A DNA stretch of 37,125 nucleotides from Xanthomonas melonis (GCF_020783655.1 NZ_JAJGQH010000024.1:1-37125), one strand, 5' to 3'. Counted from the first letter of the stretch, positions 16,444 to 25,007 are shown. Numbers and translations are program-made. The notes: generated from the letters alone by a model not told the origin.

Positions 16444-16746
16444 TCACCCCTGCGTATCGCTTCCTTGCAGAAAAGGACGCACCGCCACGATCCGATCCAG
16501 CCAGATCCAGTGCGGCTCCTGCGAGGCATCGAGTTGATCCAGTCGCAGCTCGCCGTTGATGCCCTCGTTTTCGCGCTCGTCGCGATAGGTCTGCAGCGTC
16601 GGACGCACCGCGACCGTGCCGCTGACACTCTGCCCGTCGTCGAGTTCGACATGTACGCGTTGCTGATCGTCGAGCAGGCAGACCCAGTTTTCCAGCGTGG
16701 CGATCTGTACCTGCTCGGTATACACGTGCGGGGCGTACTTGGACAT
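16444..16746 (-). CDS. DUF3247 protein with Sm-like fold
   Basis: The 100-residue product matches DUF3247, a family known almost only from Xanthomonadales. The founding member, XC5848 of X. campestris, has a crystal structure showing a variant Sm/LSm-like barrel. In the sequence, the segment YTEQVQIATLENWVCLLDDQQ, then VHVELDDGQSVSGTVAVRPT, shows the alternating pattern of a strongly bent five-stranded beta-sheet, and VAVRPFL ends the fold. The Sm fold suggests RNA binding, but no function is proven. The ATG is at 16744-16746. It sits between the sorbosone-dehydrogenase-like gene and the PAS hybrid kinase, all on the minus strand. Confidence 0.88.
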   Translation of the reverse strand: MSKYAPHVYTEQVQIATLENWVCLLDDQQRVHVELDDGQSVSGTVAVRPTLQTYRDERENEGINGELRLDQLDASQEPHWIWLDRIVAVRPFLQGSDTQG

Positions 16747-16864
16747 GATGCGTTCTCCAACTGCTCGGGCGCTTCACGCTAGGCCAGCGGCCGTGAACAC
16801 CGCAGCAAAGGCGCCTACCCGGATCTGCGGCGGCGCACTTGCCCCACGCGCCACCGCGCCGGCA

Positions 16865-18964
16865 TCACTCCAGCAATTCGCGCGCGGCGCGCACGGCGGT
16901 CACCAGCTGCGCCACGCTGTACGGCTTGGCCAGGTGTTCCTGGAACCCCGAATCCAGCGCGCGCTGACGGTCGTCGTCGCGGGCCAGTGCGGTCACTGCC
17001 ACCGCCGGCAGCGCGCGCGCATCCAGTCCCAGGTTGTCGCGCACGGTGCGAATCAGCCCGTAACCATCCATGCCGGGCATGCCGATATCGGTGAGCATCA
17101 CGTCGAAGCGCGCATGGCCACGGTGATCGATCAGCGCCAGTGCATCGGTCGCGCTGCCGGCAGTGACCACCTCGGCACCCTGCTCTTCGAGCAGACGGCG
17201 CAGGTAGTCGAGCATGTCCGGCTGGTCCTCCACCGCCAGCAGGCGCAGGCCGTTGAGGGCGCGTGCTTCGACGATCTGTTCGGACATCAGGCGCCGACGC
17301 AACTCGCGCCGCGGGCGCCTGGCCTGGTCGGGCAGGTACTCGGGCAGGCGCACGGTGAAGGTGGCGCCCTTGCCGCGGCCGCCGCTGCTGGCGCCGACCT
17401 GGCCGCCATGCATCTCCACCAGTTGCTGCACGATCGCCAGGCCCAGGCCCAGGCCCCCGTGCTGGCGCGTGGTCGTGCCGTCGGCCTGACGGAAGCGGCC
17501 GAACAGGTGCGGCAGGAATTCGGCCGCAATGCCGTCGCCGGAATCGCGCACCGCCACCAGCAGATGGCCATCGTCGCGTTCGATGGTGACATCGATCCGG
17601 CCATGCGCGGGGGTGAACTTGATCGCGTTGGAGAGCAGGTTCCACAGCACCTGCTGCAGCCGCGTGGCGTCGCCCAGCACCAGACATGGCGTGGATGGCG
17701 CATGCAGTTGCAGCACCTGGTCCTTGCCCTCGGCGGCCAGCTCCTGCGTATTCAGGGCTTCGCGCACCTGCTCGGCCAGATCCAGCGATTCGACCTCCAG
17801 CTGCACCTTGCCCAGCAGCATGCTGCTGAGATCGAGCATGTCCGAGATCAGCCGCTTCTGCGCGCGCGCGCTGCTGGCGATCACCGATAGTCCCTTGTAA
17901 GTGGGATGCCCTTCCTCGACCCGCTGCAACAGCAGCTCGCTCCAGCCCAGGATGGTGGTCAACGGCGTGCGCAGCTCGTGCGACAGGGTCGCCAGGAATT
18001 CGTCCTTCAGCCGCGCCATGCTCTCGGCTTCGTTGCGTGCGCTGCGTTCGGATTCCAGCAACTGCTCGCGGGCCAGCTCGATCTCGCGTTGTTCGGTCAC
18101 GTCCGGGCTGCTGCCGGCCAGGCCGATGAAGCGCCCGTCGGCCGAGTAGCGTGGCGTGGCGGTCATCTCGATCCAGCGCCATTGGCTGTCATAGCGGCGC
18201 GCGCGTACCAGCGCGCGCAGGCCGCGCTGCGCCTCCAGCGCGGCCGACAGTTCGAACTGGAAGGTCGGCAGGTCCTCCGGATGCAGCAGGTCGCTCCAGG
18301 CCGAGACCGTGCCGCTGGAGATATCCAGGCCGAAGAATTCGCCGTAGGCGCTGTTGACGAAGCGCACCACGCCTTGCGCATCCAGCACCCACACCGGCAT
18401 CGGCAGGCCGTCGGCCAACGCACTGAAGCGCGCCTCGCTTTCGGCCAGTTCGCGTTCGACGCGCTTGCGTTCAGTGATGTCCATGAACAACACCGCCACC
18501 CGCGCCTGCTCTGGCTGGCCCACCCGGAATGCATCCACCGAATACCAGCGGCGCAGCGCCTTGGCCTGCATTTCGAAGTGGATGCGGTTGCCGGTCCGGG
18601 CGACATGGCCGTAACGATCGAACCATTCCTGCTCGTGATCGGGAAGCATGTCGCGGATGGACACATCGATCGCGTTCGACAGGCCGGTATAGCGCTCGAA
18701 CGCGCCATTGGTCGTGCGAATCAGGTAATCGACGGCCTGTTCGCCCTCGAAGACCAGATCGATGACGCAGAAGCCGGCATCGATGTTGTGGAAGATCTCG
18801 TGATACATCCCCGGATCGAGGAACGGCTCGGCGATGCCGGACGGCAGGGCCGCCGCCAGATCGGGGTGGGGACTGGAAGTACTCAGATCGGAGACCACGG
18901 ATGCTGCCGGAGCGGATGACGAACAGATGAAACCATGCCCGATGTCGTCAGCGGGTGCACGCAC
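16865..18964 (-). CDS. PAS-domain hybrid sensor histidine kinase/response regulator
   Basis: The 699-residue cytosolic protein has two PAS domains (about 52-165 and 178-292), a dimerisation domain with phosphoacceptor His329 in TLSHELRTPLTTILGW, an ATPase domain (N-box NLLSNAIKF 442-450, G1 DSGDG 474-478, G2 GGLGLGLA 503-510) and a C-terminal receiver (573-695) with acidic Glu579/Asp580, phosphoacceptor Asp626 (LTDIGMPGMDG), and Lys680. No membrane span is seen, so it should sense an internal cue, perhaps redox or a small ligand bound in a PAS pocket. There is no output domain and no response regulator or HPt gene beside it. The GTG start (18962-18964) is uncertain; residues from about 50 are firmly coding, and in-frame GTG codons near residue 23 are alternatives. 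Confidence 0.92.
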   Translation of the reverse strand: MRAPADDIGHGFICSSSAPAASVVSDLSTSSPHPDLAAALPSGIAEPFLDPGMYHEIFHNIDAGFCVIDLVFEGEQAVDYLIRTTNGAFERYTGLSNAIDVSIRDMLPDHEQEWFDRYGHVARTGNRIHFEMQAKALRRWYSVDAFRVGQPEQARVAVLFMDITERKRVERELAESEARFSALADGLPMPVWVLDAQGVVRFVNSAYGEFFGLDISSGTVSAWSDLLHPEDLPTFQFELSAALEAQRGLRALVRARRYDSQWRWIEMTATPRYSADGRFIGLAGSSPDVTEQREIELAREQLLESERSARNEAESMARLKDEFLATLSHELRTPLTTILGWSELLLQRVEEGHPTYKGLSVIASSARAQKRLISDMLDLSSMLLGKVQLEVESLDLAEQVREALNTQELAAEGKDQVLQLHAPSTPCLVLGDATRLQQVLWNLLSNAIKFTPAHGRIDVTIERDDGHLLVAVRDSGDGIAAEFLPHLFGRFRQADGTTTRQHGGLGLGLAIVQQLVEMHGGQVGASSGGRGKGATFTVRLPEYLPDQARRPRRELRRRLMSEQIVEARALNGLRLLAVEDQPDMLDYLRRLLEEQGAEVVTAGSATDALALIDHRGHARFDVMLTDIGMPGMDGYGLIRTVRDNLGLDARALPAVAVTALARDDDRQRALDSGFQEHLAKPYSVAQLVTAVRAARELLE

Positions 18965-19022
18965 CGACGATCGCGGTCACGCATTGCCGGTAGCGGCCGC
19001 ACCCCGGGCGGCCTGACGACGC

Positions 19023-19313
19023 TCACCACAAGGTCGCAGCGGCCAAGGCGATACAGCCAGCCAACAGCACGATCGCGCCCACCACCCCACGAAACACCCA
19101 TTCGCCCTCGCGGCGCAGTTGTTCGTCCATCCAGCGCTGCGCCTCCTCACGCCAGGCCGTGGAACGCGCGTAGTCGGCATCCAGGAGCAGCAGTCGCACC
19201 CGGCTCAGCCCCAGCTCGGCGCACTCGCTGCGACAGCGTTGGCCGAACCCGTCCTCGGGCGTGGAGACCTGCGCGTCCAGCGGCAGATCCAGCTCGAACT
19301 CATGCCTGGACAT
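19023..19313 (-). CDS. Small protein with C-terminal membrane anchor, unknown function
   Basis: The 96-residue product has a soluble N-terminal part (MSRHEFELDLPLDAQVS...) and one strongly hydrophobic span near the C-terminus (FRGVVGAIVLLAGCIALAAATLW), making it tail-anchored in the inner membrane. The middle contains AWREEAQRWMDEQLRREGEW, a likely amphipathic helix. I do not recognise a family. Its ATG (19311-19313) lies inside the end of the preceding 165-residue gene, overlapping by 14 bases, so the pair is probably one transcript and perhaps one functional unit. Confidence 0.75.
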   Translation of the reverse strand: MSRHEFELDLPLDAQVSTPEDGFGQRCRSECAELGLSRVRLLLLDADYARSTAWREEAQRWMDEQLRREGEWVFRGVVGAIVLLAGCIALAAATLW

Positions 19314-19797
19314 AGTGAGGGCGCTCCTGATCAAGCTCGTTTTCCATCGCCATCCGCGCCAGCTGGGTGTAATTGGCGCGCGGGCCCTGACCGCGCCCGG
19401 TGAGCATCCCCTGGTAATCCAGGTCCTGCCATACCCGCCCGGTCCATTCCACGCAGTCCTCGGCGATGACCAGCATCAGTGAGTAGCGGTACTCCACGCC
19501 CGTCGCAGCGGTGTAGGCATACACCGGCGGGAACTGCACCGCGACATCGACCTGACGTGCCAGCGCGGCCAGGTGATCGCGCAACGCATCGCGTGGATCC
19601 GCACCGGGCGCCAGCTGCAGGGGCCGCGTCGCCAGATCCAGATCCACCTCGCTCTGCAGCGCCACGAAGGCCGCCGCGCCGGTGACGGGGTTGTGCCCGT
19701 GCTGCTTGGCCCAATCGATGAATTGCAGGCGCACATCCGCCGGCATGTGCGCTGGCGTCGAAGACACGGACTTTGTGCGGTAAGAGTGGGTATCCAT
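19300..19797 (-). CDS. Conserved-type protein of unknown function
   Basis: The 165-residue product is soluble and mixed alpha/beta, with no signal peptide. Near residues 20-60 it reads ADVRLQFIDWAKQHGHNPVT, and the end, LDYQGMLTGRGQGPRANYTQLARMAMENELDQ, looks helical. I recognise no domain. The ATG at 19795-19797 has no strong ribosome-binding site. The gene overlaps the downstream membrane-anchored small protein by 14 bases and is divergent from the DUF3016 gene across 195 bases. Confidence 0.72.
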   Translation of the reverse strand: MDTHSYRTKSVSSTPAHMPADVRLQFIDWAKQHGHNPVTGAAAFVALQSEVDLDLATRPLQLAPGADPRDALRDHLAALARQVDVAVQFPPVYAYTAATGVEYRYSLMLVIAEDCVEWTGRVWQDLDYQGMLTGRGQGPRANYTQLARMAMENELDQERPHYVQA

Positions 19798-19992
19798 GGC
19801 GGCGATCTTCCCGGCCGCGCCGTGAAGCGCGGGCGCAGGCGCGGTGAACCTGTCGTCACGGGCGCAACCGCTGGGGATTAACCGCCAGGCAATGCCGTAT
19901 CGCCCTCAGCCGCCACGTGCGTTGCGAGCGGCCCAAGGCATCCCCACACTGATACTCCCGGTACGCGACGTACCTTCGGTCTGGAGGCTTTC

Positions 19993-20568
19993 ATGAAACG
20001 TTCCCATGTTTCCGGTGCCGCCCTGCTGCTGGCCGGCCTGCTCGCGGCGACCGGGGCGCAGGCGCGCATACGCACGGTCACCGATCCACAGGCGCCGCGC
20101 GCGCTGAGCAGCGACGGCCGCGTGGATGTGCGCTGGTCAGACCCCGCCCAGTTCTCCGAAGTGCGCTTCAGCGGCAACCGCTGGGAAGCGCAGCGCGGCG
20201 ATTGGGTGAGCCAGCTGGCGACACATTTCCGGCAAAGTGCTGCGCGCCAGCTTCCGCAGGGCCAGCACCTGAGCGTGACCATCACCGACATCCGGCGTGC
20301 CGGGCAGTACGAGCCCTGGCATGGGCCGCGCATGCAGGATGTGCGCGTGGTCAAGGACATCTACCCGCCGCGCCTGAGCTTCAGCTACGCCCTGACCGGC
20401 GCCGATGGCCGGGTGATCGATCAGGGCGAGCGTCAGCTGGTGGATCCGGCCTTCCTGATGAACGGGCCGCGCCTGACCGACAGCGACCCGTTGCGGTTCG
20501 AGAAGGCCATGATCGACAACTGGGTGCGCAAGCAGTTCCGTGGCGATCGGAGCACGGCTGGATTGTGA
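19993..20568 (+). CDS. DUF3016 family secreted protein
   Basis: The 191-residue product has a signal peptide (MKRSHVSGAALLLAGLLAA, cleavage near AQA at residue 24) and the DUF3016 domain. Its marks are VRWSDPAQFSEVRFS, WVSQLATHFRQSA, the LSVTITDIRRAGQYEPWHG segment and DPLRFEKAMIDNWVR near the C-terminus. The family is periplasmic or outer-membrane-associated and of unknown function. The ATG follows a good GGAGG ribosome-binding site (about 19983-19987). It is convergent with the dadA-alr unit; the gap between them holds repeat sequence. Confidence 0.92.
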   Translation: MKRSHVSGAALLLAGLLAATGAQARIRTVTDPQAPRALSSDGRVDVRWSDPAQFSEVRFSGNRWEAQRGDWVSQLATHFRQSAARQLPQGQHLSVTITDIRRAGQYEPWHGPRMQDVRVVKDIYPPRLSFSYALTGADGRVIDQGERQLVDPAFLMNGPRLTDSDPLRFEKAMIDNWVRKQFRGDRSTAGL

Positions 20569-20650
20569 GCTGCCGCTCGAAGTCAACCTCTCCTCGGAGG
20601 TAAGGCATGGTGCGGCACCGGCGCGAGTACCAGCGCCGCAAGCGCGGATA

Positions 20651-20673
20651 GGGGATTGGGACTGAGGGTTCGG
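20651..20673. repeat. Degenerate GGGATT-type intergenic repeat
   Basis: The string GGGGATTGGGACTGAGGG and the following TTCGG are a short relative of the GGGATTG array near 5,570. It lies in the spacer between the DUF3016 gene and alr, next to the palindromic repeat that enters alr. Confidence 0.5.
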
Positions 20674-20712
20674 AGCTAGGCACTTCTGCTCTTCCAGACT
20701 GCACGTCGCTTC

Positions 20713-20763
20713 GCTCGCACCCTCATCCGGCGCTTCGCGCCACCTTCTCCCGAAGGGAGAAGG
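20713..20763. repeat. Palindromic repeat covering the 3' end of alr
   Basis: Two hairpins lie side by side: GGCGC-TTC-GCGCC (20729-20741) and a perfect 9-bp stem CCTTCTCCC/GGGAGAAGG around a GAA loop (20743-20763), preceded by CGCTCGCACCCTCATCC. This string is of a kind I know as a dispersed intergenic repeat in Xanthomonas. Here it encodes the last residues and the stop codon of alanine racemase. It may also stop transcripts from the convergent DUF3016 gene. Confidence 0.7.
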
Positions 20764-21844
20764 AAACTTCGGCCTCGCCCACGTACACCCGCGGCACGCG
20801 CTTTAGGCCGCACAACAATTGATAGGCGCTGACATTGCAGTGCGCTGCCAGCGCGCCGGGACGTGGGGCCTGGCCCCACAGCTGCACCGGCGTGCCGATG
20901 CCTGCCTGCGGGTGATCGGTCAGGTCCACGGTCAGCATGTCCATGGACACGCGCCCGATCAGCGGGCAGACCTGCCCATCGACCAGCACCGGGGTACCGT
21001 TGGGCGCGAATTGCGGGTAGCCGTCGGCGTATCCCATCGCCACCACGCCCACCCGCGTCGGCCGCTGCGCCACGAAGCGGGCGCCGTAACCCACCGGTTC
21101 GCCGACCGGCAGCTCGCGCACCGAGATGATGCGCGAGCGCAGCGTCATCACCGGGCGCAGCTGTGCGGTCAGTTCGGTGTCCTGCGGAAAAGGGTTCGCG
21201 CCGTACAGCATCAGGCCCGGGCGCGACCAGTCGTTGCGCAGGGCCGGCCAGCCGAGCAGACCGGGCGAATTGCGGATGCTGGTTTCCGCACGCATGCCGC
21301 CAGCGGTCAGCGCAAAGGCCACCGCCTGTTCGTCGGTGCGGCTGCAGTCCAGCTCGTCGGCACGCGCCAGGTGGGTCATCAGCACGATCGAGGCGATCTG
21401 GGGCAGGCCACGCAGGCGCAGCCAGGCCGCGCGGAAGTCCTCCGGCGACAGCCCCAGCCGGTGCATGCCGCTATCCAGCTTCAACCAGATGCGCAGCGGC
21501 CGCGGGCTCTGGAACTCGGCCAGTGCGCGCACCTGCTGCGGGGTGGCCACCACCGTCCATAGATCGTGCTCGGCGATCAGGCGCAGCTCGTCCTGCTCGA
21601 AAAAGCCTTCCAGCAGCAGGATCGGCGCAGCGATACCTGCCTGGCGCAGTTCCAGCGCCTCTTCGATGCAGGCCACTGCGAAGCCGTCGGCCTCCGGCTC
21701 CAGCGCCTGCGCGCAGCGCACCGCGCCGTGCCCATAGGCATCGGCCTTGACCACCGCCAGCGCCTTGCTGCCGCCCAGCCGTCTGGCCAGGCGGTAGTTG
21801 TGACGCAATGCGTCCAGATCGATCGACGCCTGCGCAGGACGCAC
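20723..21844 (-). CDS. alr: Alanine racemase (catabolic DadX-like context)
   Basis: The 373-residue product is a PLP-dependent fold-type III racemase: the PLP lysine is Lys33 in [10 protein letters not shown], the second catalytic residue is Tyr253 in VGYGARF, and RPGLMLYG (208-215) and the [14 protein letters not shown] segment (297-310) are family signatures. It interconverts L- and D-alanine in the cytoplasm, for cell wall supply or for alanine breakdown. It starts at GTG 21842-21844, sharing one base with the dadA stop (TAGTG), so the two are translationally coupled; this pairing points to a DadX-type role, though it could be the only racemase. The last 13 residues ([13 protein letters not shown]) are encoded by a palindromic repeat and are not part of the family fold. 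Confidence 0.95.
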   Translation of the reverse strand: MRPAQASIDLDALRHNYRLARRLGGSKALAVVKADAYGHGAVRCAQALEPEADGFAVACIEEALELRQAGIAAPILLLEGFFEQDELRLIAEHDLWTVVATPQQVRALAEFQSPRPLRIWLKLDSGMHRLGLSPEDFRAAWLRLRGLPQIASIVLMTHLARADELDCSRTDEQAVAFALTAGGMRAETSIRNSPGLLGWPALRNDWSRPGLMLYGANPFPQDTELTAQLRPVMTLRSRIISVRELPVGEPVGYGARFVAQRPTRVGVVAMGYADGYPQFAPNGTPVLVDGQVCPLIGRVSMDMLTVDLTDHPQAGIGTPVQLWGQAPRPGALAAHCNVSAYQLLCGLKRVPRVYVGEAEVSFSLREKVARSAG

Positions 21845-23133
21845 TACGCGGCCTCCCGCTGCGGACGCGCCGTGCGCGGTGACAGGTAGCGGAACACGTC
21901 CAGCCCTTCGGTATCGATTTCGGGCGTGCGCCCCTGCATCAGGTCGGCCAGGTAGCGCCCGGAGCCGCAGGCCATGGTCCAGCCCAGGGTGCCGTGGCCG
22001 GTATTGAGGAACAGGTTGGAATACGGCGTGGCACCGACCACCGGCGTGCCATCCGGGGTGGCCGGGCGAAGACCGGTCCAGAACTCGGCGTGCGCCAGGT
22101 CGCCGCCGCCGGGATACAGGTCGTTGACCACCATTTCCAAGGTGGCGCGGCGGCGTGGATTCAGCGACAGGTCGAACCCGGCCACCTCGGCCATGCCGCC
22201 GACGCGGATGCGGTCGTCGAAGCGGGTCAAGGCGATCTTGTAGCTCTCGTCCAGCACCGTGGAGGTCGGCGCGCGCTGCGCATCGACGATCGGAATGGTC
22301 AGCGAATAGCCCTTGAGCGGATAGACCGGTAGGTGCAGGCCCAGCGACAGCAGCAGGTCGGCCGAATAGCTGCCCAGCGCCAGCACGTAGCGGTCGGCGG
22401 TCTCGGTGCGGCCGTCGATCTGCACACCGGCGATCTCACCACCGGCATGCAGCAGGCGCTCGACCTGCTGCCCGTAGCGGAAGGTGACGCCGGCCTGCGC
22501 GGCCAGCGCGGCCAAGCGCTGGGTGAACAGCCGGCAGTCGCCGGTCTGGTCTTCGGGCAGGCGCAGGGCGCCGGCCATCTGCGCACCGCCCCCGGCCAGG
22601 CCGGGCTCGTACTGGGCGATCTGCGCCGGGCTCAGCAGCTCGTACGGCACGCCGTACTGGGCCAGCACCTCGATGTCCTGCGCGGCGGCATCCAGCTGCT
22701 GCTGGGTGCGGAACAGCTGGGTGGTGCCAAGCTGGCGGCCTTCGAATTCGATGCCGGTGTCGGCACGCAACGCATTGAGGCAGTCGCGGCTGTAGTCGGA
22801 CATGCGCACCATGCGCGCCTTGTTCACCGCGTAACGCTCGGCGGTGCAGTTGCGCAGCATCTGGCTCAGCCATGCCAGCTGGCGCAGATCGCGGGTGGGG
22901 CGGATCGACAGCGGCGCATGCTGTTCGAACAACCACTTCATCGCCTTGCCGGGTACGCCGGGCGCGGCCCATGGCGAGGTATAGCCGAACGACAGCTGGC
23001 CGGCATTGGCATAGCTGGTCTCCAGCGCCGCCGCCGGCTGGCGGTCGACCACGGTGACCTCGCAGCCGGCCTGGGCCAGATACCACGCGCTGGTGGTGCC
23101 GATGACGCCGCTACCGAGAATGAGCACCCGCAT
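21844..23133 (-). CDS. dadA: D-amino acid dehydrogenase DadA
   Basis: The 429-residue flavoprotein opens [20 protein letters not shown] with the FAD-binding GxGxxG (7-12), and has the DAO-fold signatures of Dad[22 protein letters not shown] near residue 45 and the C-terminal [21 protein letters not shown] motif near residue 390. It oxidises D-alanine and other D-amino acids to 2-oxoacids and ammonia at the inner membrane, feeding electrons into the respiratory chain. With alr it turns L-alanine into pyruvate. The ATG (23131-23133) has a good AGGAGAG ribosome-binding site. A divergent Lrp-type regulator 147 bases away probably controls it. Confidence 0.96.
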   Translation of the reverse strand: MRVLILGSGVIGTTSAWYLAQAGCEVTVVDRQPAAALETSYANAGQLSFGYTSPWAAPGVPGKAMKWLFEQHAPLSIRPTRDLRQLAWLSQMLRNCTAERYAVNKARMVRMSDYSRDCLNALRADTGIEFEGRQLGTTQLFRTQQQLDAAAQDIEVLAQYGVPYELLSPAQIAQYEPGLAGGGAQMAGALRLPEDQTGDCRLFTQRLAALAAQAGVTFRYGQQVERLLHAGGEIAGVQIDGRTETADRYVLALGSYSADLLLSLGLHLPVYPLKGYSLTIPIVDAQRAPTSTVLDESYKIALTRFDDRIRVGGMAEVAGFDLSLNPRRRATLEMVVNDLYPGGGDLAHAEFWTGLRPATPDGTPVVGATPYSNLFLNTGHGTLGWTMACGSGRYLADLMQGRTPEIDTEGLDVFRYLSPRTARPQREAA

Positions 23134-23191
23134 GTCGCTCTCCTGAAAGGGTATTCCCCCACGACTACGCACTTGGGGAACCAGTTAGGCA

Positions 23192-23230
23192 CAGTATATT
23201 GCGAGCCAGGCAGTGCCATTTCCGGAATGG
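23192..23230. promoter_or_regulatory. Putative Lrp-type operator and inverted repeat in the dadA/lrp spacer
   Basis: The spacer between divergent dadA and the Lrp-type regulator contains the AT-rich CAGTATATT (23192-23200), which matches the first nine positions of the E. coli Lrp consensus as I remember it (YAGHAWATT...), in otherwise GC-rich DNA. A near-perfect inverted repeat CCATTTCCGGAATGG follows at 23216-23230. Either could be the regulator's site; TATATT could also be a -10 element. This is inference from position and base composition. Confidence 0.35.
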
Positions 23231-23280
23231 AGCCGCCTTTGCAGTGAAAATTCCTGTCAAACCCAGTGGAGCCAAATCCC

Positions 23281-23760
23281 ATGCCCGCCCGTACGCGCGA
23301 ACTGGACAAGATCGATCGCAAGATCCTGCGCATCCTGCAGCAGGAGGGGCGCATTTCGTTCACGGAACTGGGCGAACGGGTGGGCCTGTCGACCACGCCG
23401 TGCACCGAGCGGGTGCGCCGGCTGGAGCGCGACGGCGCCATTACCGGCTACTACGCCCGGCTGGATCCGCATTATCTCAAGGCCAGCCTGCTGGTTTTCG
23501 TGGAGATCAGCCTGGCCTACAAATCCGGCGACATCTTCGAGGAATTCCGCCGCGCCGCGCTGAAGCTGCCCAACGTGCTGGAATGCCACCTGGTCTCCGG
23601 CGATTTCGACTATCTGCTCAAGGCACGCATCAGCGAGATGGCCTCCTATCGCAAACTGCTCGGCAGCACCTTGCTGACCCTGCCGCACGTGCGCGAATCC
23701 AAGAGCTACATCGTGATGGAAGAGGTCAAGGAGACCCTGGCGTTGCCGATCGAGGGCTGA
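23281..23760 (+). CDS. Lrp/AsnC-family regulator, probable activator of dadA-alr
   Basis: The 159-residue product has an N-terminal winged helix-turn-helix (ELDKIDRKILRILQQEGRIS at 6-25, then the recognition part GLSTTPCTERVRRLE) and a C-terminal RAM/ACT-like effector domain including VLECHLVSGDFDYLLKARI. The GDFDYLL motif and the length are standard for Lrp. The ATG at 23281 is used; an in-frame GTG 15 bases upstream is possible. It is divergent from dadA-alr, as with dadR in pseudomonads, where it responds to L-alanine and activates catabolism. That role here is inferred from context. Confidence 0.92.
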   Translation: MPARTRELDKIDRKILRILQQEGRISFTELGERVGLSTTPCTERVRRLERDGAITGYYARLDPHYLKASLLVFVEISLAYKSGDIFEEFRRAALKLPNVLECHLVSGDFDYLLKARISEMASYRKLLGSTLLTLPHVRESKSYIVMEEVKETLALPIEG

Positions 23761-23766
23761 GATCCA

Positions 23767-23787
23767 GGATTCGGGAGTGGGGATTCG
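23767..23787. repeat. GGATTCGGGAGTGGGGATTCG-type repeat
   Basis: Two GGATTCG units (23767-23773 and 23781-23787) separated by GGAGTGG form a short version of the GGGATT repeat family seen at 5567-5650. It follows the Lrp-type gene stop and precedes the convergent proline-rich protein gene. Confidence 0.5.
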
Positions 23788-23799
23788 TGACGGCTGGGG

Positions 23800-24231
23800 T
23801 CAACGCACCACGCGCATGCCGTCGCCGGCCGGAACCGCGTCGTAGTAACGCCCGGTCTTGATATCCAGCACCCGGTTGGGACCGGCCGGCTGCATGCCTT
23901 GCAGCAGACGGCCATTGCGGTCGTAGACCATGGGCGCGCCGGCGGGCGCGACCTGGCTGCCTGCCGGTGCCGTCGGCGTCAGCGCCGGGCCATGGGTCGG
24001 GATGGTCGGCGCGGCCGGGCGCTGCCCCAGCTGCGAGGGCACGGGTGCGGCGGCCGGGGGCGGCTGCATGGCACGCGGGGGCGTCACGGTCGGCTGAACC
24101 GGCGTCGGCGTGGTGATGGGCTGCAGGCTCGTGGACGAGCGCGTACTGGTGGCCGATTGCGCCAATGCCGCGCCAGCGCAGGTAATTAATACGCAAAGCA
24201 GCACGCCGCGTATCGAACGCTGGATTGCCAT
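23800..24231 (-). CDS. Proline-rich secreted protein of unknown function
   Basis: The 143-residue product has a signal peptide (MAIQRSIRGVLLCVLITCAG, cleavage near ALA at residue 24), then a low-complexity linker rich in Pro, Thr and Ala (about 30-95), and a short C-terminal part (YDRNGRLLQGMQPAGPNRVL and following) that looks like a small folded repeat ending GDGMRVVR. The C-terminal motif resembles proteins with a conserved NG-x-LL...R-x-LD..TGRYYD pattern, which I cannot name. The start ATG is 24229-24231. It faces the Lrp-type gene tail to tail and is divergent from msrB. Confidence 0.8.
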   Translation of the reverse strand: MAIQRSIRGVLLCVLITCAGAALAQSATSTRSSTSLQPITTPTPVQPTVTPPRAMQPPPAAAPVPSQLGQRPAAPTIPTHGPALTPTAPAGSQVAPAGAPMVYDRNGRLLQGMQPAGPNRVLDIKTGRYYDAVPAGDGMRVVR

Positions 24232-24542
24232 GACGTCACCCCCGGTAATGTGGTCGTTCCACTGCAATGGGGACGCCAGGCCGGTACGGCAATGCAGGTC
24301 CGCGCTCTGCCGATGAACGCGTCGGCCAGATCACGGCGGCGCGAAGAGGCGTGCCCTGATCACTCACGCTACGGCTGCGCTGCCGGGCGCGCCCGGAACA
24401 GGCGCGGCGCAACGGTCCGAGCCCCGCGCGCACGGGGGGCCGCCGGCCCGGGCGCGACATCGGGCGGTTGAACCCGTCGCGCACTGCCCACATCACTGGA
24501 GCAGATGCCGGCGCCCTGCTGGCGCAGTTCTGCGAGAGCCTC
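24232..24542. other. Divergent spacer between the proline-rich protein gene and msrB
   Basis: This 311-base stretch has no supported gene. It must hold promoters for both flanking genes. I see GTGGTCGTTCCAC (24251-24263), able to form a small hairpin, and a perfect 14-bp palindrome CCGGGCGCGCCCGG (24383-24396) in a very GC-rich context. Frames crossing it give arginine-rich translations without domain resemblance. Confidence 0.5.
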
Positions 24543-25007
24543 ATGAGCCAGTTCGATCTGACCCCTCCCTCCCCCGCCCAGCGCGACGCCCTGATCGCCG
24601 GGCTCAGCGACGAGGAACGGCGCGTTTTGCTGCAACATGGCACCGAGGCGCCGTTCTGCGGGGTGTTCCTGGACAACAAGCTGGACGGCGTCTACGGCTG
24701 CCGCCTGTGCGGGCTGCCGCTGTTCCGCTCCAGCACCAAGTTCGACTCCGGCACCGGCTGGCCGAGCTTCTTCGCCCCGTACGACAGCGCCCATGTCCGC
24801 GAGATCCGTGATACCAGTTACGGCATGATTCGCACCGAGATCGTCTGCGCGCGCTGCGACAGCCATCTGGGCCACGTGTTTCCGGACGGCCCGCCGCCGA
24901 CCGGCGAGCGCCACTGCCTCAATTCGGTGTCGCTGGGCTTCACAGAAACCGGGCAGCCGTTCCCGAATCCCTTGCAGCGTGGTGGCGCAGAGGCGCAGCC
25001 GGCCTGA
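24543..25007 (+). CDS. msrB: Peptide-methionine (R)-S-oxide reductase MsrB
   Basis: The 154-residue product is a complete MsrB: zinc ligands in two CxxC pairs (Cys53/Cys56 in CRLC and Cys102/Cys105 in CARC), the [10 protein letters not shown] motif (67-76), [11 protein letters not shown] (107-117) and the catalytic Cys125 in RHCLNSVSL. It reduces the R form of methionine sulfoxide in oxidised proteins and helps survive oxidative stress in the plant. The start is ATG at 24543, preceded by a GCGAGAG sequence. The next gene downstream (lysozyme inhibitor) starts 131 bases after its stop. Confidence 0.95.
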   Translation: MSQFDLTPPSPAQRDALIAGLSDEERRVLLQHGTEAPFCGVFLDNKLDGVYGCRLCGLPLFRSSTKFDSGTGWPSFFAPYDSAHVREIRDTSYGMIRTEIVCARCDSHLGHVFPDGPPPTGERHCLNSVSLGFTETGQPFPNPLQRGGAEAQPA

